A DNA stretch of 64,000 nt, taken from positions 114,431,908 through 114,495,907 of the forward strand of contig OX352763.1 in NCBI GenBank assembly GCA_947095585.1, in the 5' to 3' direction. Source of the DNA: Nephrocerus scutellatus (lineage: Eukaryota; Arthropoda; Insecta; Diptera; Pipunculidae). A model generated the notes under the pieces. It was given only the letters and a program-made list of their open reading frames with translations, had not been told where the DNA came from and did no database searches. Positions 36,901 to 43,692 of the stretch are shown here, piece by piece. The position numbers were made by a program, and so were the translations under genes. Each line of letters starts with the position of its first letter. Position 1 is the first letter of the stretch.

Positions 36901-39900
36901 ATGTAAATTCTCTAGTAACCAAAAGCATACTGAATTCCACTATAAATGCTGAAATATAAAAACACATACGAAGCCCTGTAACCCAACAACAAAATAACCC
37001 CAAACGTAAAGCAAGCAGCGCTGCCCAGAGCGCACGACGCATACAGAACACAGTCATTATTGTATAAAATGATCTGATGCCGGGGAAAAAATTTGTATGG
37101 GAGCCCCCGAACCCCGTGGCCTGATTACAGTCAAATTTTAATAGAAAGTATTGTCACAGGATATATACATGTGTGCAAAATTACAATAAAATCGGGCTTT
37201 AGGAAGTGTGTTAAAAATTGATGACAATATTCTGCCCACCAGCCAGCCACGGGCATGCTAAGTTAATATAGAGAATTTAAAAAGAAATCCAACGGCGTTA
37301 AATAGCATGAGCGAGCTGGCCATTCAACCGGACTATTTCTCGAGATTACATGATTACCGAACTTCCCCTTCAATAGACCAGCTGTGGCACCGCATCTTGT
37401 TGGAACCACATTTCACTAAAACCAAGTTCATCCAATTCTGGCCAAAAATAGTCTTCCAACATGGCACGATATCGAACTCCATTGACCTTAACAAAGCGAT
37501 CATTTTCATCGACGAAAAAATGCGGTCCAATTACAGCTCCGGCATGAAATCCAAACTAGACGGTCTCTTTTAATGGATGCAATGACGTCTCTTGAGGGTT
37601 TATTGCTGTCTAATAACGCATATTTTGCTTATTGACGAAGCCATTTAGCCAAAAAAAGAACTGCATCGCTGAAGAAGATTTTTCGATGGAATTCAGGATT
37701 TTCTTACAACTTTTGCAGAGCACAATCGGAGAAGTTTTAGAGGTTCAATTGATCAATAGGCTTCAGTTCTTGAGTTAATTTGATCTTGTAAGGATGTAGG
37801 CCAAGATCTTAACGCAAAATTCGCCACAATGTGGACTGAGATATTCCCAATTCCTGTGAACGGACTGGAATCGACTGATTTGTCTGATTTTGAACAGAAG
37901 TACTTATGGATGCAATATTTGCAGTACCACTAACTGTGTGTTGTCTGGCCACTGGCACAGGAACATTCAATAGTAAATATCTTATACGCGGTACTCAACA
38001 ACGTTATACCACGATAATTGCTGCATGTTGGGATATCTTCCTTCGTATGTATGGGACACATCATCATCCGTAGAGTGGGACGAATCCTGCTTGCCTAGCT
38101 TTCGCCACTAAGCATGCTTATGAACTATTCCCATTTAGCGGTCCTCTCTTCGAGAGGAGAGTATAGCATAAGCCCCCGCGTTGCATCCCCAAAACGAGCT
38201 GGGTCGTCAACCACAGTTGTCCTCAGACCGGTCAACCTTACGGTCGGTACCAACGCGACTTTGGTGAGATCTGACATCAAGTGACCAGTATCGTTCAGTA
38301 TGAGTGCCTGGGCGTAGGTACGCTACAGCCTTGGTAGCACATCGTCCGGAACCTCGAACCCTATCATTTGTCACTAGGATACCGTGCCATCCTAGGCCGT
38401 TTGAAATATAAACTATTCCCTCTGTCCCACACAGACCTGTAGTGTACGAAATGAACCACTAAATACGAAGAGTCGCCCATAAGGTTATTCTAAGTACCAT
38501 TAGCCCACTTCGGGTCGCAAAGTACAAAGACATTGCCCATAAAGAGCATACTATAAGTACCCGCGGCTCTTTTTTGATATCCTGTGGTAAAACCCAGAAT
38601 ATGCTAAGAGGCAATTGGAAACCCACGGGGATGTATGGCAGACAGAATGCCTCTTCGCCAGTCTTCTGGCATATCTTCTTCCTCTCATACTTGCACTATT
38701 AGTTCATGAATTGCTTGGTGTAATGTGGGCCTCCTATTTTTACCAGTTCCGCTGGGATCCCTTCTGATCTCGGGGCCTTATTATTTTTGAGCCGATTTAT
38801 CGCTCTGCTAACTTTGTCTATGCTTGTTGGCGGTAGCATAGTATGGTCTGCGGTTATTGGTGGAGCTCCCAATTCCGCAGTTAGCTGGACATTTATAAAC
38901 TCATGAAAGTGCTCTTTCGATCACTCTAATATACATTTGAGATCGGCGATCAGATTACCCTCTTTATCCTTGCACTCTTTGGGAGAACTTCAGCGCCTGG
39001 TGCGGTCCTTGCTCCCTGCACTGTTCTAGTTCATGGACGAGATTCTTCTCCCAGGCGGCTTTCTTTCGCCGGTGAACTGTTTTTTCATATCTTCTGAGCT
39101 CTTTGTACGCGTGCCCGCGTTCTATAAGATTGTGGCATTGATCGGTACGCAACATTCTTACGTTCAGTCGCTAGCTTACATTCGTCATCGAACCAGTCAG
39201 TCCGATCTCTAGGACTACTGCCTAAGATGAGGTCAGCAGTACTAATGACAGTATTCTTAAGGCTTATCCATTTCTCTTCTACACCCGACATCTCAGCCCC
39301 ATGACTAACTCTCCCTTCAATTAAGGCGAGTCCTATCGCTTGACCATAGTTGTTCCTGGTCTCTATGTTGTGGAGCACATTATAAGATTATAAGGAAAAG
39401 ATTTGTTGAAGGTTTTGAGATTACTTTCTATTTGTGTATTTGTGCAGCACGATATTTTAAGTTTTTTAGAAGACCAGAGTAAAATGTCAAGCAGCCTCTT
39501 GTTCGATATTTAAGGTTCTGTATGGAAACTTCACTTTACTCTTTGTCTACTTTTAATTTTACTTACCATTCTATTGAATTAAAATTTCTTTTGGGAAATG
39601 CACATTAATTTTCACATAAAATTTCAAATAACTATCTGTCAAAGTTAAATACTTATTCAGTATAGTCTTTTTAAATTTGGGCAGCACGCGTATGCAAATA
39701 TAGTAACACTCGGGGCTAATTCCGTTCCCTACTACCGTACTAAGTTAAAGCCAAAAGAATGTTTCCTTGCATTTGAATACCTTTTCTCCTTATAGATTTA
39801 TCGAAACCAAAATCACAAAAACAAGGCGTGTCGTAAGTAATTTCCAACAAACAAAAATTAACGTGCACTTCCTCGCCCAAATTCATTAGATAATTATTAC

Positions 39901-42069
39901 CACTAGCCGAGTATACAATGGATCAACAGTCTCTGCTGAGTGGTGTGTTGTGATTTTATCACAAACACCACCAGCACACCAAGAACAACAACAAAGAGAT
40001 AACTCCTCCTTTTATGCACTCTGAAAATTAATCCTTCTTTTATTTTACACTTATCGGACACTTTTATCCACCTTTAGCCTGTATACAACGAACCTATTGG
40101 CTTTTATCTACCGCACCGATCGATTTCATGCCCGGAATTGCAAATGTATCGTATCGATCCGCCAGTTATTAGCCGAAAGCGTGCCTTTTCTGAGAGCTAT
40201 GACGTCTACGAGGGTCGAACGGATGCCACACCGCCGATGCGCACCTCTTCCGATACCGAACTGGATAAATTCGACAAACAAAAGACATTCGAAACGGCTG
40301 AAACATTCAGACAAACTACCGATCTTTTGGCTAAAGTTGTTTCTGCTTTGGCCAAGATAAAGCCTCTAGAGGAAGACACGACAGTTGGTTCGGCCGGCAT
40401 GTATGGCGGATATCATGGATTCTCTGATTCGCAAATTCTCTCTAGTGAATGGTCATTCCCGGCAACAGGCGGTGAGATTCCACGAAGAGGTCGAGCCTGT
40501 TCCGATTTTAATATTAATCCGAAGCATACAGTTCGGCCACCATCGCACGAATGGACTTGGAGCGGTGACAACAATCAGATTCAACAGGCGATTAACGATC
40601 GGGTACGAATAGGACAAGCAACGAATGGCAACCTGTACAATCCACCAGTGTACGCGTCAAAGGATTATTCGAACATCGTAGTCAACATCGATGAAGAAGA
40701 ACCGACAAAGCGACGCAAGAAGTTCTCCATTCCGGAAAGCGTCAGGCGATTGTTCAAGAAACGACCATCGCAGGAGTTTATCAGCGCGTCAGGCCGAAAA
40801 TTCTCCATTGTCAGTGTGCCTGAGAAATCTGACAAGCCGCCAAAAGATGATTACTACAGTACGATTACGGCCGGTGATGATTCGTCGCCGTACTTTAAAA
40901 ACGGTGGCAGTGGTAAGATATTTACCAACGGCATTGATCGGATGCGCGAGTTATTTACATCAGATGCCAGTATGTTATCGAAACTTTCCACCAGAAACGA
41001 ACGCAGTGGCAGTGTTTTAGATTTTGATGAGAGTGACAGTGCTTCGTATCAAAAGGGTGGTGGTAAGGCCCCGGTGCAGCCTGGCCTGCGGAAACGTCGT
41101 GAAAGTTTGTTCACTCAAAACCCCGCTATCAACAATAGGCGAGGCAGTATTTTCCCATCGAATGTTAGTGCGGCGGCAGCTGCTATAAACAATCGTCGCG
41201 GCAGCCTGTACACGGAGGGACGCAGCAGCGGTGGACGTTCGGAGACTACTACTACTAACCGTCGATTGAGTCTTTTCTCGGTGCCCTCCGAGGAGGATCT
41301 GAATGTTTTGGAAAACACTACAATAGCTGATTTGATCCGATATCTGGAGGTTATGCACACACAAGATGTGCTCCAGCCAACGGCTGAGGAGCTTTTCAAT
41401 GACAACAAAAAGAAACGAAAAATGGGTAATGCCGGCTTTTCGTCGACCCCAATTGCACCACTCGACCTGTCGACCTACTCCTCCTCATCGAATCGCCTAT
41501 ACTCGCGACGCTCGACAATTGTCGGCACCATGTCGCCCAACACATTACAGGGGCAACCATTGTCATCATCACCTTCCAGCGTACTGACGCGCCGCCGACA
41601 ATCTTCCGTCCAGATGACTGAACCACCGCCGAGTTATAGTGAAACGGAAACACCGAAATTTAAGCGACGGTTCAGTATTCGACCGACAGATTTACAAATT
41701 CCACCGGGCAAAGCACCACCTCCCGGAGTCAGTATTAATAGTATCCTTCAATCTGCCGGTCAATCGTCTGGTTCTTCAACAATGCCGCCAACAACCTCAC
41801 AGACAGCTCTTCAGCGTCGCATCTCACTGAGGCCGTCACCACTTGCCAGAGAGTTTAACTTTGCCGAATCAGCGAACTCGTCGGGACGTGGTACAACAGG
41901 TGGACAACCCATGTCCTCCACCACCTCCACAACACGCCTACTGTCACCTGGTACTCGAACCGGCACCACAACAAGTAGTACCCATTCACCATTATCACGA
42001 ATAGCGCTAATATCAGAGGCACAACGAAAGAGTAGCATGCCGGATAGATATAACGCAGATAAGAGTTAA
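18797..42069 (+). CDS. Ork1: Ork1, two-pore-domain (K2P) potassium channel; whole gene
   Basis: The join 18797-18941, 35120-35421, 35483-35734, 35799-35902, 36055-36202, 40078-42069 keeps one frame through five GT-AG introns and gives 980 residues (979 from the second ATG). The protein follows Drosophila Ork1 (KCNK0) from the start MSPKRWILLLIFYISYLMFG to the tail, and the length fits that ~1000-residue protein. K2P channels are dimers in which each subunit gives two pore loops; they carry background (leak) potassium current in nerve and muscle membranes. Both selectivity filters are intact (VGYGN and IGFGD). Intron 1 is 16.2 kb and packed with mobile DNA; introns 2-4 are 61-152 bp; intron 5 is 3.9 kb. 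ATG occurs twice in a row (18,797 and 18,800); the second corresponds to the start of the Drosophila protein. Confidence 0.95.
18942..19489. other. Start of Ork1 intron 1
   Basis: No element or exon is recognised in this first part of the intron. Confidence 0.5.
19490..20470 (+). mobile_element. LINE family C, 3' part, inside Ork1 intron 1
   Basis: Frames give a post-polymerase segment (19,550-19,640), RLSKVGGFTDGRERGIVES (about 19,780) and, near 20,280-20,400, the order ending in CRLCGEAEE-type zinc-knuckle sequence that is intact at 60,840-60,780 on the other strand. It is the same orientation as Ork1. Stops throughout. Confidence 0.8.
20560..21000 (-). mobile_element. LINE-like C-terminal relic, low certainty
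   Basis: Minus-strand frames give fragments such as RRLGDVKWTSKLRPAECTNL-like text and an RYSSQLNSNAVKYG segment, the kind of sequence seen after the polymerase in EN-RT LINEs. It is heavily decayed, and the family cannot be fixed. Confidence 0.4.
21358..22305 (-). mobile_element. maT-type (DD37D) mariner-like element, internally deleted
   Basis: A 948-bp element with ~22-bp terminal inverted repeats, CAGGGTGACTGACACGAAGT on the left and its inverse ending at 22,305 (one mismatch, A/C at position 2). TA dinucleotides flank it at 21,356-21,357 and 22,306-22,307, the target duplication of the Tc1/mariner superfamily. It lies in intron 1 of Ork1. Near-identical ends suggest a fairly recent insertion. 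Confidence 0.95.
21424..22155 (-). pseudogene. mariner-like transposase with central deletion, frame open
   Basis: The chosen start at 22,155 (MEFKRNSVIALFLAGKPQ) lies 44 codons inside a longer open frame that begins at 22,287; upstream sequence is element terminus. The N-terminal two helix-turn-helix domains are present (up to MAREANISLERMQHTWKDHL). The first catalytic Asp is in FSDESPF, but the second (IDSASSHKA) follows only 7 residues later instead of roughly 90, so most of the catalytic fold between them is missing. The third is in NSPDANPLD, 37 residues after the second, which places the family as DD37D (maT). The protein should not be catalytically active, yet no stop interrupts it. 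Confidence 0.92.
22306..25949. other. Ork1 intron 1, middle part
   Basis: 3.6 kb with no recognised exon or transposon protein. Open stretches of 60-90 codons (for example near 22,330, 23,500-23,900 and 24,250) show no domain. Unclassified old repeats or intronic enhancers cannot be excluded. Confidence 0.5.
25950..26220 (+). mobile_element. Decayed mariner-like transposase fragment
   Basis: The plus strand parallels the inverse of 320-560 and 37,800-38,000: CAATTGAATGTTCCTGTACC-like text, then CATTCACACGAATTGGGAAT, CTCAGTCCACATTGTG and GACGAATTTTACG, corresponding to the HELGISQST / LWRILR part of the transposase. Confidence 0.7.
26348..26562 (-). mobile_element. SINE copy lacking its tRNA head
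   Basis: On the minus strand the sequence runs from AGTAACACCAAAAGTATTTT to the tail CTGTCGCGCCGAATATAAGG, matching the body of 12,085-12,300. The tRNA-like promoter region is missing, the usual 5'-truncated form. Confidence 0.88.
26640..28340 (-). mobile_element. LINE family C with RNase H, inside Ork1 intron 1
   Basis: Minus strand: polymerase text FLDIKSAFDNTGYDSIARAI (about 27,955-27,895) and an SVTAIKG block, then downstream an RNase H stretch IYIFSDSQTALKALSSHLMN (about 27,140-27,080) with the catalytic-type SDSQ. Stops are frequent. RNase H downstream of the polymerase places family C in the I/R1/LOA-like group of LINEs. Confidence 0.8.
28003..28075 (+). mobile_element. LINE B 3' fragment inserted in LINE C
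   Basis: CCACATCACTATGATCCACAG and the following CATTCAAAACACAAGCTCAT are the inverse of LINE B at about 7,605-7,670. It sits in opposite orientation within the family C copy and so marks a nested insertion. Confidence 0.7.
28341..28849. other. Ork1 intron 1, no feature recognised
   Basis: AT-rich DNA with no supported gene or element. An 83-codon minus open stretch at 28,596-28,847 has no recognisable domain. Confidence 0.45.
28850..29895 (+). mobile_element. LINE family B copy fused to a SINE tail
   Basis: Polymerase frames: SLQVVLVGFKSN and SAGVPQGSVLSATLF (about 29,185-29,275), then NGSCIKETEKLSILGMCLHN, DLATNYKVYIRPKPEYNC and ALKLIGDVNV. LINE homology stops near 29,862 and TCTGTCGCGCCGAATATTAT (29,875-29,894), the exact 3' end of the SINE family, takes over. 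The LINE therefore lacks its own end. Confidence 0.8.
29996..30260 (+). mobile_element. tRNA-derived SINE, diverged full-length copy
   Basis: The head contains TTGGACTTCTGAGCAGGATG and a partial B box GTTCGAATCC near 30,042. The body and the tail AGTCTGTCGCACCAATCATT follow the order of the family. The A box is degenerate. Confidence 0.85.
30600..31020 (+). mobile_element. Decayed mariner-like transposase fragment
   Basis: Out-of-frame pieces read ELALHPYKIALAEKVKPNDH (about 30,875-30,935), preceded by a REVERSED-free linker with TCPDKQKIERLVKTI (about 30,708-30,750). Same protein family as the copies at 1-560 and 46,485. Confidence 0.7.
31040..32080 (-). mobile_element. LINE family C relic (RNase H to polymerase end)
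   Basis: The minus strand reads TIVLVPGHSDI at about 31,270-31,240 (the VPGHxxIxGNE-type motif of LINE RNase H), with an upstream SDGSKIKDGVGACTFWDD-like stretch near 31,545-31,495. Upstream frames are broken. A (tatatc)n microsatellite interrupts it at about 31,208-31,240. Confidence 0.65.
32081..32919. other. Ork1 intron 1, no feature recognised
   Basis: Several 60-80-codon open stretches on both strands and a short (ac)n run at 32,700-32,714, but nothing that can be assigned. Confidence 0.45.
32920..34505 (+). mobile_element. LINE family A, copy 2
   Basis: It begins further upstream than copy 1: the linker SLPITIQEHWKNI, then TWLTEDTWRRIEDRKLLKA (about 33,075-33,130). Frame 33,302-33,754 then runs intact through LDGIPAELL and NWRGICVLPEVAKV. 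A deletion removes the DFEKAFDS block and a second change removes the YADD box (about 34,085). SGVRQGCILSPLLFL is kept. It shares long near-identical runs with 905-2085. Confidence 0.87.
34506..35119. other. End of Ork1 intron 1
   Basis: Unique-looking AT-rich DNA ending in a pyrimidine-rich tract and the CTTCTCCAG acceptor at 35,119. Confidence 0.6.
35120..36202 (+). CDS. Ork1: Ork1 exons 2-5: cap, both pores, M2-M4
   Basis: Exons 35120-35421, 35483-35734, 35799-35902 and 36055-36202 are separated by short introns with clear CAG acceptors. Exon 2 holds the rest of the cap with two N-glycosylation sequons (NES, NYT), pore 1 (filter GYG near residue 108) and M2. Exon 3 holds the M2-M3 loop, M3 (LLATVLIALIPGITFFILLP) and pore 2 (filter GFG near residue 221). 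Exon 4 is M4. Exon 5 begins the cytoplasmic tail with LRSKKLARLEQQLSSN. Phases are 1, 0, 0, 2 and 0 at successive boundaries and agree throughout. Confidence 0.96.
36203..37284. other. Ork1 intron 5, first part
   Basis: No exon is supported. 36,890-37,210 resembles 660-930, probably a non-coding dispersed repeat. Confidence 0.45.
37285..38010 (-). mobile_element. mariner-like transposase relic in Ork1 intron 5
   Basis: The minus strand holds both ends of a transposase: near 37,560-37,400 the catalytic part GAVIGPHFFVDENDRFVKVN, then the MLEDYFWPEL and MWFQQD blocks (second catalytic Asp), and at 37,990-37,690 the N-terminal part ELGISQSTLWRIL and HPYKIKLTQEL. Because the C-terminal part lies at lower coordinates this is the normal order on the minus strand, with the first-Asp region lost. 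An 88-codon plus-strand open stretch (37,307-37,573) is its shadow. Confidence 0.82.
38060..38430. repeat. Unclassified dispersed repeat, copy 2
   Basis: Partner of 17,210-17,620, same orientation and block order, including TTAGCGGTCCTCTCTTCGAG and CGTCCGGAACCTCGAACCCT. Confidence 0.7.
38580..39390 (-). mobile_element. LINE family D, linker and polymerase start
   Basis: The minus strand reads GRVSHGAEMSGVEEKWISLK, then RTDWFDDECKLATERKN (39,378-39,180), RTDQCHNLIERGHAYKELRR (about 39,150) and, further on, an LKNNKAPRSEGIPAELVKIG block (about 38,810-38,740). This is the segment joining endonuclease to polymerase in the family seen at 44,640-46,480. Confidence 0.8.
39391..40077. other. End of Ork1 intron 5
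   Basis: No gene. A 37-nt segment at 39,796-39,832 has an acceptor-like and a GTAAGT donor-like border but would break the reading frame. Confidence 0.5.
40078..42069 (+). CDS. Ork1: Ork1 last exon: long cytoplasmic tail
   Basis: An acceptor TTTAG at 40,077 joins in phase 0 directly to exon 5, giving KFK-PVYNEPIGFYLPHRS, which matches the Drosophila Ork1 order. The exon codes for 663 residues, stop TAA at 42,067-42,069. Conserved islands include KTFETAETFRQTTDLLAKVV, YGGYHGFSDSQIL and HEWTWSGDN. The rest is Ser/Thr/Arg-rich and probably disordered. It carries many basic kinase-type motifs (RRES, two RRGS, RRLS, RRQS, RRFS, RRIS). Gating of this channel in Drosophila is known to be controlled through kinases acting on the tail. 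Confidence 0.95.
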   Translation, partial: PVYNEPIGFYLPHRSISCPELQMYRIDPPVISRKRAFSESYDVYEGRTDATPPMRTSSDTELDKFDKQKTFETAETFRQTTDLLAKVVSALAKIKPLEEDTTVGSAGMYGGYHGFSDSQILSSEWSFPATGGEIPRRGRACSDFNINPKHTVRPPSHEWTWSGDNNQIQQAINDRVRIGQATNGNLYNPPVYASKDYSNIVVNIDEEEPTKRRKKFSIPESVRRLFKKRPSQEFISASGRKFSIVSVPEKSDKPPKDDYYSTITAGDDSSPYFKNGGSGKIFTNGIDRMRELFTSDASMLSKLSTRNERSGSVLDFDESDSASYQKGGGKAPVQPGLRKRRESLFTQNPAINNRRGSIFPSNVSAAAAAINNRRGSLYTEGRSSGGRSETTTTNRRLSLFSVPSEEDLNVLENTTIADLIRYLEVMHTQDVLQPTAEELFNDNKKKRKMGNAGFSSTPIAPLDLSTYSSSSNRLYSRRSTIVGTMSPNTLQGQPLSSSPSSVLTRRRQSSVQMTEPPPSYSETETPKFKRRFSIRPTDLQIPPGKAPPPGVSINSILQSAGQSSGSSTMPPTTSQTALQRRISLRPSPLAREFNFAESANSSGRGTTGGQPMSSTTSTTRLLSPGTRTGTTTSSTHSPLSRIALISEAQRKSSMPDRYNADKS

Positions 42070-42175
42070 AAGGACAACCCGCCCGGCATTAGCCACCGCA
42101 CGCGCAGTCATTACAAACATCTACTCGTATTTAATATTTTTGTTAAAGCTATAGTTATTCAATTAAATTATTAAA

Positions 42176-42720
42176 GCTAATAATTGTTAATTTATATATA
42201 ATTTTAGGATATTAGAAAGAAGACATAGTGACATTCCCCATTTAGAATGAATGAATGAATTGTAAAAGCTACAATATTTCTATGTTCTATGACTTTTGTT
42301 GACTTTTGTAACTAATGTTTACTTATATAACCGCTAATAATTGTTAACGTAATGATAATATTAGGAAATAAGAAAGAAGACATAGTGACATTCCCCATTT
42401 AGAATGGATGAATTGTATAAACTACAATATTTCTATGTTCTATGACTTCTGTTGACTTATGTAAATTATGTTGACTTATATAACCGCTAATAATTGTTAA
42501 TTTGTCAATAATTTTGGAAATCAAGAAAGAAGACATAGTGACATTCCCCATTTAGAATGAATGAATTCTAAAAACTACAATATTTCTATGTTCTATGATT
42601 TTTGTTGACTTTTGTAACTTATGTCGACTTATATAACATATACATTCCCATTAAAAACGTATATCACTTATGTTGACTTAAATAACATAAACATTCCCCT
42701 TAAAATAGAATTAAATAACG
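42176..42720. repeat. ~155-bp tandem repeat in the Ork1 3' flank
   Basis: GCTAATAATTGTTAA starts at 42,176, 42,333 and 42,486, and each time is followed by AAGAAGACATAGTGACATTC, CCCATTTAGAATG and CTACAATATTTCTATGTTCT. A fourth, partial unit follows to about 42,720. It fills the 667 bp between the stop codons of Ork1 and the converging gene, so it probably lies in one or both 3' untranslated regions. Confidence 0.9.
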
Positions 42721-42736
42721 AGATTTTGTGCAGAAG

Positions 42737-43692
42737 TTACTCTTTCTTGAGCGAACTCATGTAATCCTTTAAAGTTTCTTGTTCAACGACATTCAACAAA
42801 TAATTCTTAAACGAACACAATTGATTATAGCTATGGAAAATAAAAATCAAATATTAAACAGAAGTTCATTTAAAACTACACTCGTACAATTCAACTCACA
42901 TCGCTCGCAAACCTTCGCTATCGTATAATACCAAATCATCGATCAAAATATTTAAAGTCTTCAATGCAATTAGACGATTGTTGTCTTCAGAGATTAGAAA
43001 GACTTCCAGCGTCTTGCCGATCATCTGTAAAACCGTTAGCACAACATGTAACTTGAGTGCAATCGGATTTTCCAACTCGGCTTTGGTGTCAATAAAGGTC
43101 TTGTAAGCTTTAATAACTCTCTGCAGGTAGAAAAATGTGTTATTTATAAAATTGAGTCAATTTGCATGTAAGTTCATCCATACCCTTATCTTCAAAAATG
43201 CCAACGGAGGCTGACGATTATTCAAATTGAACACAACAACGGGAATGATGTAAGTGAAGTTCTTCAGTTTGTATTTACAAATGGTTAGCAATAACTCCGT
43301 CAGTTCGTCATTGAATTTGTGCGAACCCTGTGGATGAAGGACAAAATTGAATCAGTTGGAATAGGCAGGGAATAGGGAAGAATTCCTCTTACCAACTCGT
43401 AATAAATGCAAACTTTCCAAGCATTATTCGATGGCACATCTACGAAACGATGTAATTCGGTGTATTTTTTGATAATATGCTGTTGATATTCCAATGTTCG
43501 TAATGGATGATTCATCATTGATTCCTCGTTGTTTTGAGGTGGTACTGGCGATGATGTTTGCAATTTGGCATTAAATGTAAACAGGATAAGAAACTGCGTA
43601 ATGATGCTGTATTTCTCAGCAGTCAATTCGATGTGGAAAATGTTTGAATTCTGATGAAATTGGCGGTAAATATCTACCAGAGTTGTGAAATA
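42737..43692 (-). CDS. Unidentified helical protein, last four exons
   Basis: Exons 43692-43393, 43327-43184, 43120-42900 and 42830-42737 join in phases 0, 0 and 2 and end in TAA at 42,739-42,737. They encode YFTTLVDIYRQFHQNSNIFH, FVDVPSNNAWKVCIYYEL, NFTYIIPVVVFNLNNRQPP and the terminal NQLCSFKNYLLNVVEQETLK. Confidence 0.85.

Noticed and set aside
37307..37573. 88-codon plus open stretch
   Set aside because: The opposite strand encodes recognisable transposase sequence, so this is its shadow.
39796..39832. Possible extra 37-nt Ork1 exon between exon 5 and the last exon
   Set aside because: It has acceptor- and GTAAGT donor-like borders, but its length breaks the frame, while direct joining of 36,202 to 40,078 reproduces the known Ork1 order.
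41017..41408. Minus open stretches of 97-115 codons inside the Ork1 tail
   Set aside because: They are mirror frames of the Arg/Ser-rich Ork1 coding exon with no domain of their own.
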